Source of the DNA: an uncultured Actinobaculum sp.
Lineage (GTDB): Bacteria > Actinomycetota > Actinomycetes > Actinomycetales > Actinomycetaceae
NCBI GenBank assembly: GCA_938020505.1
Contig: CALIHR010000044.1
Coordinates: forward strand, 1 to 64,000
DNA: 64,000 nt
Direction: 5' to 3'
Both the position numbers and the translations under genes were made by a program. Positions 17,189 to 24,626 of the stretch are shown one piece after another; positions within the stretch are counted from its first letter, which is position 1; the number at the start of each line of letters is the position of its first letter. The notes below the pieces were generated by a model. It was not told the origin of the DNA, did not search any database, and saw only the letters and a program-made list of their open reading frames with translations.

Positions 17189-17413
17189 CTAGCTCCGGTC
17201 CTTCTCCGCCAGATCGAGGAGTTCGCCCAACGTGCCCGCCCCGGCGACGTCGGCGTCGGGAAGCGTCCGCTTGGCCTCCGTCTCAATGGCACGCGCGACG
17301 ACCCATCGGGTGACGACGTCGACCGACGCCAGGTCGAACGCCTCGTCCGCGCTTCTGACGCCTTCCCGTTCGAGGGCTGCCCGGGCGGCCTCGCTGACTG
17401 CTTGGCGATCCAT
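17189..17413 (-). CDS. Small acyl-carrier-protein-like protein
   Basis: 74 residues starting at ATG 17413 behind GGAAGGGG, four bases away. The layout resembles an acyl carrier protein: helix one (RQAVSEAARAALEREG), a loop ending ASVDVVTRWVVARAIETE where ACPs have DSLDVVELVMALEEE, then an acidic loop and TLGELLDLAEK, matching the TVGDLVDYI end. Ser30 aligns with the phosphopantetheine serine, but the preceding Asp and following Leu are changed (ASV for DSL). Whether it carries the prosthetic group is unknown. Assignment to the fold is inference from pattern. Confidence 0.6.
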   Translation of the reverse strand: MDRQAVSEAARAALEREGVRSADEAFDLASVDVVTRWVVARAIETEAKRTLPDADVAGAGTLGELLDLAEKDRS

Positions 17414-17481
17414 GCTTCCCCTTCCTTGGTAGTCTTTTGTGTACCGTGCAATGTGAGTATGCCAGAAGGGAAGGTGCACGC

Positions 17482-18099
17482 ATGGTCCGCTACGTCGAGA
17501 TTCATCCCGTCGATCCCCAGCCCAGGCTCGTTGACAAAGTGGTCGAGCACATACGGTCGGGCGAGGTCATCGCCTTTCCGACCGATTCGGGTTACGCGCT
17601 CGGCTGTTCGCTCGGAAACAAAGAAGGCCTGGAGCGGATCCGCTCGATTCGCCAGGTAGGCGACAAGCATCACTTCACGCTCCTGTGCCACGACTTCGCC
17701 CAGCTGGGGCAGCTGGCGATCGTCGGCAATTCGGAGTTCCGCCTCATCAAATCCCTCACGCCAGGCCCGTACACGTTCATCCTCAAGGGGACGAAGGACG
17801 TTCCGCGCATCTCGGTCAATCCGAAAAAGCACACAGTCGGCGCGAGGATCCCGGACCACCGGATCAGCCAGGCGATCCTCGAATCCTTGGGGGAGGCCAT
17901 GCTCACATCCTCGCTCATCCTTCCGGGAGAGGAGGACCCGATGGTCAACGGGTGGGAGGTCAAGGACGACCTCGGGCATGTCGTCGACGTCGTCGTCGAA
18001 GGCCCGTGCGGAGAGGGCGGCCCGACGACGGTTCTCGACTTCGTCAAGAGCAAGATCGCCCGCGTCGGAGCCGGAAGCATCGAGGGAATCGAATTGTGA
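17482..18099 (+). CDS. YciO/Sua5/YrdC family protein (L-threonylcarbamoyladenylate synthase-like)
   Basis: Sua5/YrdC enzymes make threonylcarbamoyl-AMP for tRNA t6A; the YciO branch has the same fold with a less certain role. The 205-residue protein shows the nucleotide pocket segments GEVIAFPTDSGYALGCSL, RQVGDKHHFTLLCHDFAQLG, TPGPYTFILKGTKDVP and GARIPDH. PTDSGYALGC and KHHFTLL point to the YciO branch. ATG at 17482 follows GGGAAGG by seven bases. The stop overlaps the GTG of the HAD gene, so the two are translationally coupled. Confidence 0.88.
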   Translation: MVRYVEIHPVDPQPRLVDKVVEHIRSGEVIAFPTDSGYALGCSLGNKEGLERIRSIRQVGDKHHFTLLCHDFAQLGQLAIVGNSEFRLIKSLTPGPYTFILKGTKDVPRISVNPKKHTVGARIPDHRISQAILESLGEAMLTSSLILPGEEDPMVNGWEVKDDLGHVVDVVVEGPCGEGGPTTVLDFVKSKIARVGAGSIEGIEL

Positions 18100-18752
18100 G
18101 CGGAGGCCGCACGCTCCGGCCCGCGCTTTTCGACGTGGACGGCACCCTCGTCGACTCCATGGACGCCGTCGCCGAGACGTTCGACCGGATCATGCGGGAG
18201 GAGGCGGGAATCGTCCGCCCGCGCGAATACTATCGGCGGTTCGTCGGGCCGCCGCTGTCCGAGTCCTTCGCCGAGCTGGGCGTCGACCCCGGTTATTTCG
18301 TCGGCGCCTATCGGCGGCTCTATTCGGCGCGGGAATTGGAGTTGGGCCTCTTCGACGGAATTGAGGCCATGCTCGAGCGCCTGCACGAGGCGGGCGTGCC
18401 CATGGCGGTCGCCACGTCGAAGAGGACCGAGGCCGCCGTCGCCCTCCTCGAACGCCTGGGCGTCGCGCGACGCTTCGTCGCGGTCTGCGGGGCGGACGAA
18501 TCCGGCGGCCGCACGGCCAAGCATTGGGCCGTCGCGGACGCGCTGGAAGCCCTCGAGGCCGCCGGCGCCGACACGTCGAACGCCGTCATGGTGGGGGACA
18601 GGAAGTACGACGTCGAAGGCGCAGCCGCGCACGGCCTGCCGACCGTGCTCGTCCGCTGGGGCGCCGCTCCCGAGGAGGAGTACGCGCTCGCCTGGCGAAC
18701 GGTCGAGACCGCCGACCAACTGGCTGACCTGCTGATCGGCGGGATCTCTTAG
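18096..18752 (+). CDS. HAD-superfamily hydrolase, phosphoglycolate phosphatase-like
   Basis: A 218-residue haloacid dehalogenase-type phosphatase. Motif I is FDVDGTLVDS (nucleophile Asp13), motif II lies in VPMAVATSKRTEAAV, and motif IV is VMVGDRKYDVEGAAAHG. A helical cap (MDAVAETFDRIMREEAG onward) places it with Gph/PhnX-like enzymes. GTG at 18096 overlaps the previous stop by four bases (GTGA). The substrate is not predictable from sequence. Confidence 0.9.
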   Translation: MSGGRTLRPALFDVDGTLVDSMDAVAETFDRIMREEAGIVRPREYYRRFVGPPLSESFAELGVDPGYFVGAYRRLYSARELELGLFDGIEAMLERLHEAGVPMAVATSKRTEAAVALLERLGVARRFVAVCGADESGGRTAKHWAVADALEALEAAGADTSNAVMVGDRKYDVEGAAAHGLPTVLVRWGAAPEEEYALAWRTVETADQLADLLIGGIS

Positions 18753-18870
18753 CCCTTTGCCTTGGCAGCGGTTCCCGTTGAGAGGCGCCTGCTGCGGCGC
18801 TTCTCAGCTAAGCCTTTTGCCGCGGCTCCTCCAGCCGGAGAGGCAGGCCCTTTCGGCCTCCTCGGGCCCT

Positions 18871-19206
18871 CTAAGCCTTTGTGCCCCCGTAAGAGAGCGT
18901 CACGGCCGTGCCCGTCACGGAAACCATGAGCATGTCGCCCTGCCCGAGGACCTCGTAGTCGAGGTCGACGCCTACGACGGCGTCGGCCCCAAGCTTCTCA
19001 GCGCGCTCGACGAGCTCATTCTGGGCGCTCTCGCGGGCCGTCTGAAGCTCGTTCTCGTACCCTTGCGAACGCCCGCCGAAGAGGTTGCGCAGGCCCGCGC
19101 CGATGTCCTTGAACAGGTTGACGCCCGCAATGACTTCGCCGGTGACCAGACCGAGGTATCTGTCGATCTTGAAGCCTTCGATGCCGTTGGTCGTGGTGAC
19201 GATCAT
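18871..19206 (-). CDS. YbjQ/UPF0145 (DUF74) family protein
   Basis: 111-residue homopentameric-fold protein of unknown function. It opens [19 protein letters not shown] and has the conserved [20 protein letters not shown] and [16 protein letters not shown] stretches. ATG at 19206 follows AAGGAAGC. It lies 11 bases downstream of aceE on the same strand, suggesting cotranscription. Confidence 0.9.
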   Translation of the reverse strand: MIVTTTNGIEGFKIDRYLGLVTGEVIAGVNLFKDIGAGLRNLFGGRSQGYENELQTARESAQNELVERAEKLGADAVVGVDLDYEVLGQGDMLMVSVTGTAVTLSYGGTKA

Positions 19207-19217
19207 AGTGCTTCCTT

Positions 19218-21965
19218 TCAGGCCAGATCTTCGGGAACCGGATCCGCCGCGTTGGGGTTGAACAGGTCGTATTTGTCGATCGCCTGCTTGACGGTCGACC
19301 GGTCGATCTTGCCTTGGTCGGCGAGGCCCTGAAGGGCGCGCACCGCCATGGAGGCGGCGTCGACCTTGAGGAACCGGCGGGCGGCGGGCCTGGTGTCGGA
19401 GAAGCCGAAGCCGTCGGCGCCGAGCGTGTAGTAGTCGCCCGGCACCCACTTGGCGATCGCGTCCTGAACCTGGTGTTCGAAGTCCGACGTCGCCACGAAC
19501 GGGCCTTCGGCGCCTTGCAGCTTGGCGGTCACGTAGGGCACGCGAGGCTCGGCTTCCGGGTGGAGGAAATTGTGCTCGTCCGCCTCAAGGGCCTCCTTGC
19601 GCAGCTCGTGCCACGAAGTGACGGACCACACGGCGGCCTGCACGCCCCAGTCCTCGGCGAGCATGCGCCTGGCCTCGCGGGCCCACGGAACCCCCACGCC
19701 CGAGGCGAGGAGCTGGACGCGCGGCCCGTCCCCCTCGGCCGGCTCAAGGAGGTAGACGCCTTTGACAATGCCTTCGACGTCGACGCCCTCGGGCTGGGCA
19801 GGCTGATGGATCGGCTCGTTGTACACGGTCAGGTAGTACATGACGTTTTGGTCGCGTCCGTCCGATCCGTCGCCGTACATGCGCACGAAGCCGTCCTTCA
19901 TGATATGCGCGATCTCATAGGCGTAGGCCGGATCGTACTGGACGATGGCCGGATTGGTCGATGCGAGGACGGGGGAGTGTCCGTCCATGTGCTGCAGGCC
20001 CTCGCCGGCCAACGTCGTGCGGCCCGCGGTCGCCCCGACGATGAATCCGCGCGCCATCTGATCGGCCGCCGCCCAGAACTGGTCGCCCGTGCGCTGGAAG
20101 CCGAACATCGAGTAGAAGATGTAGAACGGGACCATCGGCACGTTGTGAGTCGCGTAAGAGGTGCCCACGGCCTGGAAGGCGGCCACCGAGCCGGACTCGG
20201 AGATTCCCGTGTGCAAGAGCTGGCCGCTCTCGGACTCCTTGTACGAAAGGAGCAGGTCGTGGTCCACGGAGGTGTACTGCTGGCCCAGCGTGTTGAAGAT
20301 CTTGGCGGTCGGGAACATCGCGTCGAGGCCGAAGGTGCGCGCCTCGTCGGGAATGATCGGCACCAGCCTGAAGCCGAAGGACTTGTCCTTGGCGATGTCC
20401 TTGATGAGGCGGACGAGCGCCATGGTGGTGGCGACTTTCTGCTTGCCGGAGCCGGTGGTGATGGCGTCGTAGTGCTTCTGGGCGGGAAGCTCGACCCCTC
20501 CTGAGAACACCCGGCGTTCGGGGAGGCACCCGCCGAGCTGCTCGCGGTGCTCGATCATGTACTCCATCGCCGGCTCGCTCGCATCCGGTTTGAAGTACGG
20601 CGCGTTGTAGGGATCCTCGAGCTGCGCGTCGGGGATGTCCAGGTGCAGGGTGTCGCGCAGCAGACGGAGGTCGGCCGAGTTGAGCTTCTTCATCTGGTGC
20701 GTCGAGTTGCGCCCGGCGAAGTTCCTCCCGAGGGCGTAGCCCTTGACCGTGTGGGCCAAAATGACTGTCGGCTGGCCCCTGTAGGCCGTCGCGGCGCGGT
20801 AGGCGGCATAGACCTTGTGATAGTCGTGTCCGCCGCGTTTGAGCGACCAAATCTGATCGTCGGTCCAGTCCGCCACCATCGCCTTGGTCCGCGGGTCGCG
20901 GCCGAAGAACGAATCGCGCACGAAAGAGCCGTCATTGGCCCTGAAGCCCTGATAGTCGCCGTCGCGCACTTCGTTCATGAGATTGACGAGGGCGCCTTCC
21001 TTGTCCGCCTGGAACAGCACGTCCCATTCGCGGCCCCAGATGACCTTGATGACGTTCCAGCCTGCGCCCTTGAAAAAGGCCTCGAGCTCCTGGATGATCT
21101 TTCCGTTGCCGCGCACGGGCCCGTCGAGGCGCTGGAGGTTGCAGTCGACGATGAAGGTCAGATTGTCCAGCTGCTGGGTCGCCGCAAGCTGGAGGAGGCC
21201 GCGCGACTCCGGCTCGTCCATTTCGCCGTCGCCCAGGAAGCACCACACGCGCTGGTCGCTCGTGTCCTTGATCTTCCGGTTGTTCATGTACCTGTTGAAC
21301 CACGCCTGGTAGATCGCCGCGGCCGGGCCGATGCCGAGGGAGACGGTGGGGAACTCCCAAAAGTCGCGCATTTGGCGCGGGTGCGGATAAGACGGAAGGC
21401 CGCGGCCGCCCGACCTTTTCGAGACCTGCTGGCGGAAGGAGTCGAGGTCCGCCTCGGTCAGGCGGCCTTCGAGGAAGGCGCGCGCGTAGTTGCCGGGAGA
21501 CGAATGCCCCTGGAAGAAGACCTGGTCGCCGCCTCCGGGGTGGTCCTTGCCCCGGAAAAAATGGTTGAATCCGACCTCGTAGAGGGTGGCCAACGCGGCG
21601 AAGGAGGAAATATGGCCGCCCACGGCCAGTCCGGGGCGCTGCTGGCGCGTGACCATGACTGCGGCGTTCCACCGGACCCAGCGGCGGAACTGGCGTTCGA
21701 GGGTCTCGTCGCCGGGGTAGAGAGGCTCCTCCTCGACGGGAATCGTGTTGACGTAGGGGGTCGTGAGGTTCGGAGGGGTCTCGACGCCCTTGCGCCGGGC
21801 GTGCTCCTCCATGGCCATGAGGATGTAGCGGGCGCGCTTGGGCCCGCCCGTTTGGATGAGGTCGTCGATCGACTCGAGCCATTCGCTGGTTTCCTCGGCG
21901 TCGATGTCGGGTACGTAGTTCGGCTGGCCGTTGATCAACGGTGATGCACCGGGCTGCACGCTCAC
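19218..21965 (-). CDS. aceE: Pyruvate dehydrogenase E1 component (homodimeric AceE type)
   Basis: Thiamine-diphosphate enzyme that decarboxylates pyruvate and acetylates the lipoyl group of E2. 915 residues is the normal AceE length. The TPP motif is present ([14 protein letters not shown] with a later [17 protein letters not shown]), as is the family-specific [12 protein letters not shown] region and the C-terminal transketolase-like domain ([18 protein letters not shown]). GTG at 21965 follows AAGGAAGAACAA; upstream in-frame sequence is unlike AceE. E2 and E3 are 25 kb away (45392-48581). A Crp/GlxR-like palindrome lies about 145 nt upstream of the start. Confidence 0.97.
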   Translation of the reverse strand: MSVQPGASPLINGQPNYVPDIDAEETSEWLESIDDLIQTGGPKRARYILMAMEEHARRKGVETPPNLTTPYVNTIPVEEEPLYPGDETLERQFRRWVRWNAAVMVTRQQRPGLAVGGHISSFAALATLYEVGFNHFFRGKDHPGGGDQVFFQGHSSPGNYARAFLEGRLTEADLDSFRQQVSKRSGGRGLPSYPHPRQMRDFWEFPTVSLGIGPAAAIYQAWFNRYMNNRKIKDTSDQRVWCFLGDGEMDEPESRGLLQLAATQQLDNLTFIVDCNLQRLDGPVRGNGKIIQELEAFFKGAGWNVIKVIWGREWDVLFQADKEGALVNLMNEVRDGDYQGFRANDGSFVRDSFFGRDPRTKAMVADWTDDQIWSLKRGGHDYHKVYAAYRAATAYRGQPTVILAHTVKGYALGRNFAGRNSTHQMKKLNSADLRLLRDTLHLDIPDAQLEDPYNAPYFKPDASEPAMEYMIEHREQLGGCLPERRVFSGGVELPAQKHYDAITTGSGKQKVATTMALVRLIKDIAKDKSFGFRLVPIIPDEARTFGLDAMFPTAKIFNTLGQQYTSVDHDLLLSYKESESGQLLHTGISESGSVAAFQAVGTSYATHNVPMVPFYIFYSMFGFQRTGDQFWAAADQMARGFIVGATAGRTTLAGEGLQHMDGHSPVLASTNPAIVQYDPAYAYEIAHIMKDGFVRMYGDGSDGRDQNVMYYLTVYNEPIHQPAQPEGVDVEGIVKGVYLLEPAEGDGPRVQLLASGVGVPWAREARRMLAEDWGVQAAVWSVTSWHELRKEALEADEHNFLHPEAEPRVPYVTAKLQGAEGPFVATSDFEHQVQDAIAKWVPGDYYTLGADGFGFSDTRPAARRFLKVDAASMAVRALQGLADQGKIDRSTVKQAIDKYDLFNPNAADPVPEDLA

Positions 21966-22108
21966 TTGTTCTTCCTTACGTTTTGGTTTGTGGATCGTTG
22001 GCGGTGGATCGCACCGACGGGTCGAAGGTGCGGACGAAGGTCCCACAATGTTGTTTCCAGTGTAGCGGCGTCGGGTGTATTTCGCAGATTCGAAGGTAAA
22101 CGTTTGCC

Positions 22109-22122
22109 GTGAAAGCTTTCAC
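22109..22122. promoter_or_regulatory. Crp/GlxR-like palindrome upstream of aceE
   Basis: The perfect 14-bp palindrome GTGAAAGCTTTCAC fits the GTGA-N6-TCAC half-site rule of cAMP-receptor proteins (GlxR in corynebacteria). It sits between divergent aceE and the DUF3052 gene, 39 nt before the latter and about 145 nt before aceE. Regulator identity is inference. Confidence 0.5.
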
Positions 22123-22160
22123 CATTTGCCAAATCGGCCGGAATGGGGTGGGCTATTCAC

Positions 22161-22559
22161 ATGAGTTCTTTGGGATTCAACGAAGGCAGCATTGTTCAAG
22201 AATTCGGATACGACGACGACGTCGCCGAAGAGGTGCGCTCCGCTATCGAGCAGTCCACCGGCGAAGAGCTCGTCGATGAGGACTACGGCGACATCGCCGA
22301 CGGCGCAATCGCTTGGTGGCGCGACGACGACGGCAACGCCGACGACCTGGCGGACCTCTTCCTCGACATGAAGGCAAACCTGGAATCTGACTCGGCGGTG
22401 TGCTGGGTCTTGGTGCCGGGCCCGCGCGAACCCGGGCATGTTTCCGCGGCGGTCGTCGAGGAGGCGGCGGAGACTGCCGGCCTCATGGCCACCACGAATG
22501 TGGCGGCCAGCAAGAATTGGATCGGAATCCGCCTGACGGCGACCGGCGCCAGGCGCTAG
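22161..22559 (+). CDS. DUF3052 family protein
   Basis: 132-residue member of an actinobacterial family of unknown function. It is recognised from FNEGSIVQEFGYDDDVAEEVR, AIAWWRDDDGNADDLADLFLD and the closing NWIGIRLTA. It is usually a neighbour of aceE in actinobacteria, as here. ATG at 22161 is chosen because relatives begin a few residues before GF.EG; ATG at 22143 is possible. No clear ribosome site is seen. Confidence 0.88.
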   Translation: MSSLGFNEGSIVQEFGYDDDVAEEVRSAIEQSTGEELVDEDYGDIADGAIAWWRDDDGNADDLADLFLDMKANLESDSAVCWVLVPGPREPGHVSAAVVEEAAETAGLMATTNVAASKNWIGIRLTATGARR

Positions 22560-22601
22560 AGTAATCACTTGTGGCGTTGGCCCTTTGCCGGCCAGCGCCG
22601 A

Positions 22602-22674
22602 GGGCCTGTAGCTCAGTTGGCAGAGCACTGCGTTTACACCGCAGGCGTCGTCGGTTCGAGTCCGACCGGGCCCA
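22602..22674 (+). tRNA. tRNA-Val (TAC)
   Basis: Acceptor GGGCCTG/CGGGCCC (one G-U), D-arm GCTC/GAGC, anticodon stem CTGCG/CGCAG with anticodon TAC, TPsiC arm GTCGG/CCGAC around TTCGAGT, discriminator A. CCA is not encoded. Confidence 0.97.
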
Positions 22675-22836
22675 CTATGGTCATCAACGTGCAATCATTG
22701 CGCTTCGCCAGCCACATTCCGCCGCTTGCCCTCACTCGCGGAACGTTGGCCCTGGGCTCCGTCTGCCGGTCCTGCGGCGAAAGCGTCGTCTCACTTTCTT
22801 TCTCTCCGGCGCAGCCTTGTGCGAGCCGGCCGTTCA

Positions 22837-23111
22837 TGCGCGTCGAGCTGCGCGAGAGCATGCCGGAGTACGTCGAAGGCCTCGGTTCGCTGACCGTCGT
22901 CGGCGTGGACGCCTCCCGGGCGGATTCCTGTCGCACCGACTCGGAGGCCGGCGGGGGAGGAGCCTTCGGGGAAAACGAGGTCGCGGTCGACGTCGACATC
23001 GTTTTCGACCCCGACGTCGAAGTGCTTGACCTCGGCGACGACGCATTTGACCCGAGCGGGAACGCGCTCGAGCCCGGCGGCGACTCGGAAGGGCGTTCGC
23101 GCGGGAAGTGA
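22837..23111 (+). CDS. Possible small acidic protein of unknown function
   Basis: A 91-codon frame opening MRVELRESMPEYVEG. Codon use is typical of the genome (G/C at third positions, many GTC, GAC, GGC). The protein is acidic, with stretches such as VAVDVDIVFDPDVEVLDLGDD. There is no ribosome site or -10 hexamer at this ATG and the frame is open farther upstream, so the start is uncertain. No family recognised. It may be a remnant. Confidence 0.35.
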
Positions 23112-23240
23112 TTGCCTTCGCCGGCGGCAGCCGCAGTTCGGCGACGGCCGGGCGCGCTGTGGCAGCGGGGCGTTTCGCAATGCGCGGGCGACGCGTGCAA
23201 GGGCGGCTCGCCCTGCCGGAGGCGCCTTTTTCCGCACATA

Positions 23241-23259
23241 GAAGGTAAGGTATGCCTTA
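23241..23259. promoter_or_regulatory. DtxR/IdeR-type iron box
   Basis: GAAGGTAAGGTATGCCTTA matches 15 of 19 positions of the remembered DtxR/IdeR consensus TWAGGTWAGSCTWACCTWA, with GTAAGG/CCTTAC perfect arms. It lies 52 nt before the siderophore-interacting protein gene, where repression by iron-loaded DtxR would make sense. Confidence 0.75.
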
Positions 23260-23310
23260 CTGCCTTGGCGCGAAGGGACGCCGGGACGCTCAAGACGCGG
23301 AGGAGATCCA

Positions 23311-24159
23311 ATGGGAGTCAAAAACATCGCCTATTCCGGCCTCGTGCACGGGTGCAGGGCCGTCGCCTCTTTGTTCATGGACGTGCCCCGGGCGCCGGAA
23401 AAGCACGCCTGCTTTCCCGTGCGCGTGGAGGCCGTCGAGGACCTGGCGCCCAGACTGCGAAGAATAACCGTCGAAGGCCCCGGTCCGCGGACATATCGCC
23501 CGTCTGGCCCCGACGAATACTTCGGCCTCGTCATTCCCCCGCGCGGGTGCTCCCTCGTCCTTCCTCGGGCGAAGGGGCTCAACATCCGTGCCGAGTTGGA
23601 CGCGATCGACAAGGCCGATCGGCCCGAGTTGCGTTGGTACACGGTTCGCCGTCACGACGCGGAGCGGGGCAGGCTGACTTTTGACGTCGTGACGCACGGG
23701 GAGAGCGGGCCGGGATCGGCCTGGGCTTTGCATGCGCAAAGGGGCGACGAGGTTGGAATTCGGACGATGACGTCGACGTGGCGGCGGAAGGCGGGCGGCC
23801 AGCTGCTCGTGGCGGATCCGACCTCCGCCCCGGCTATGCGAGGGATTCTCGAAGCGTGCACAGGCGAGGAGTTGGCGGCCACCCACGTGCGGATAGCGGC
23901 GTCGAGCCCCGACCTGCTGGAGCCGGGATACGATTCGTTCCGATCGGAACTGGCCTCCTACAAAGAGCACTTCGTTCCCGAAGGCGCAGAAGCGGCGGCC
24001 GTGGCCGACGCACTGAGGCGAGGCGGGAAGCTTGCGGTCGCCTACGCTTGGCTGTGCGGCGAGGCGTCGCTCGCCAAAGAGACGCGCAAAGTCGTCGTCA
24101 AAGAATGGGGAGTCCCCCGAACGGACGTATTGTTCTCGGGCTACTACCGGAGACGATAG
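23311..24159 (+). CDS. Siderophore-interacting protein (FAD/NAD(P)H ferric-siderophore reductase family)
   Basis: Cytosolic flavoenzyme of the SIP family that releases iron from imported siderophores by reduction. 282 residues. The FAD domain has the family motif RWYTVRRHDAERG (R-x-Y-T type) and the C-terminal NAD(P)H-binding domain has VADPTSAPAMRGILE and AYAWLCGEASLAKETR. It ends KEWGVPRTDVLFSGYYRR, as SIP proteins do. ATG at 23311 follows GGAGGAG by five bases. The upstream iron box predicts induction in low iron. No siderophore transporter is adjacent. Confidence 0.93.
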   Translation: MGVKNIAYSGLVHGCRAVASLFMDVPRAPEKHACFPVRVEAVEDLAPRLRRITVEGPGPRTYRPSGPDEYFGLVIPPRGCSLVLPRAKGLNIRAELDAIDKADRPELRWYTVRRHDAERGRLTFDVVTHGESGPGSAWALHAQRGDEVGIRTMTSTWRRKAGGQLLVADPTSAPAMRGILEACTGEELAATHVRIAASSPDLLEPGYDSFRSELASYKEHFVPEGAEAAAVADALRRGGKLAVAYAWLCGEASLAKETRKVVVKEWGVPRTDVLFSGYYRRR

Positions 24160-24229
24160 CCGTCGCGATCGACGTCTAAGGCGGTTCGGCATGGCGGCCT
24201 CGTTTCGCCGTGTGTGATAACGCCGTGCA

Positions 24230-24554
24230 GGATGAGGTTATTTGGGATCCACTTGTATTCTTATAAGCGAAAATAGTGCTTAATCGTAGAAGAAATGAAA
24301 AATACAAATGATGTGTAAGACAAAGGGGTTTGTGGGTTCTAAAACAACGAAAAGATAAGTTTCAACAATAAAAGCCAGATGCAGAAGAATAGAAAAAGAA
24401 TATGCGCTATGAACGGCTGAAGGAAGAAATGTGAACAGAATAAGTGCAAAAGCTTGAGCAAAGCGCAGATGGAAAGCTGCCAATAGAGGGTCAATGAAGG
24501 GCCGCTGAGAAAGAAAGGGACTCTGACAAGGCAAAGGAACTCTGACAAAGAAGA
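24230..24554. other. Low-GC, strand-asymmetric polypurine tract
   Basis: About 320 nt in which the plus strand is dominated by A and G (for example AAAATACAAATG, AGAAAAAGAATATG, GAAGGAAGAAATGTG) and GC content falls well below the neighbours. A near-repeat of AAAGGGACTCTGACAAGGC/AAAGGAACTCTGACAAAG occurs at its right end. It starts directly downstream of the terminator of the surface protein gene. Frames on the minus strand look hydrophobic only because pyrimidine-rich codons encode Phe/Leu/Ser, so I see no gene. Confidence 0.65.
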
Positions 24555-24581
24555 GGGGCGCCGGCATTGAGCCGGCGCCCC
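24555..24581 (-). terminator. Rho-independent terminator of the LANTG surface protein gene
   Basis: 11-bp perfect stem GGGGCGCCGGC / GCCGGCGCCCC with a 5-nt loop, followed on the minus strand by TCTTCTTTGTC. It lies 45 nt after the stop codon. Confidence 0.9.
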
Positions 24582-24626
24582 TCGGTTACGGCCAGCAGGC
24601 CGCTATCGGCCTAGACCGTTAGGAGA

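Noticed and set aside
22634..23311. Long minus-strand frame overlapping tRNA-Val and the acidic frame
   Set aside because: It runs through the tRNA gene and has poor third-position codon bias; a shadow of plus-strand composition.
24280..24567. Minus-strand frames encoding hydrophobic, membrane-like peptides (95 and 69 residues)
   Set aside because: They overlap each other in two frames, have no ribosome site, include the terminator hairpin, and their hydrophobicity follows from the pyrimidine-rich strand.
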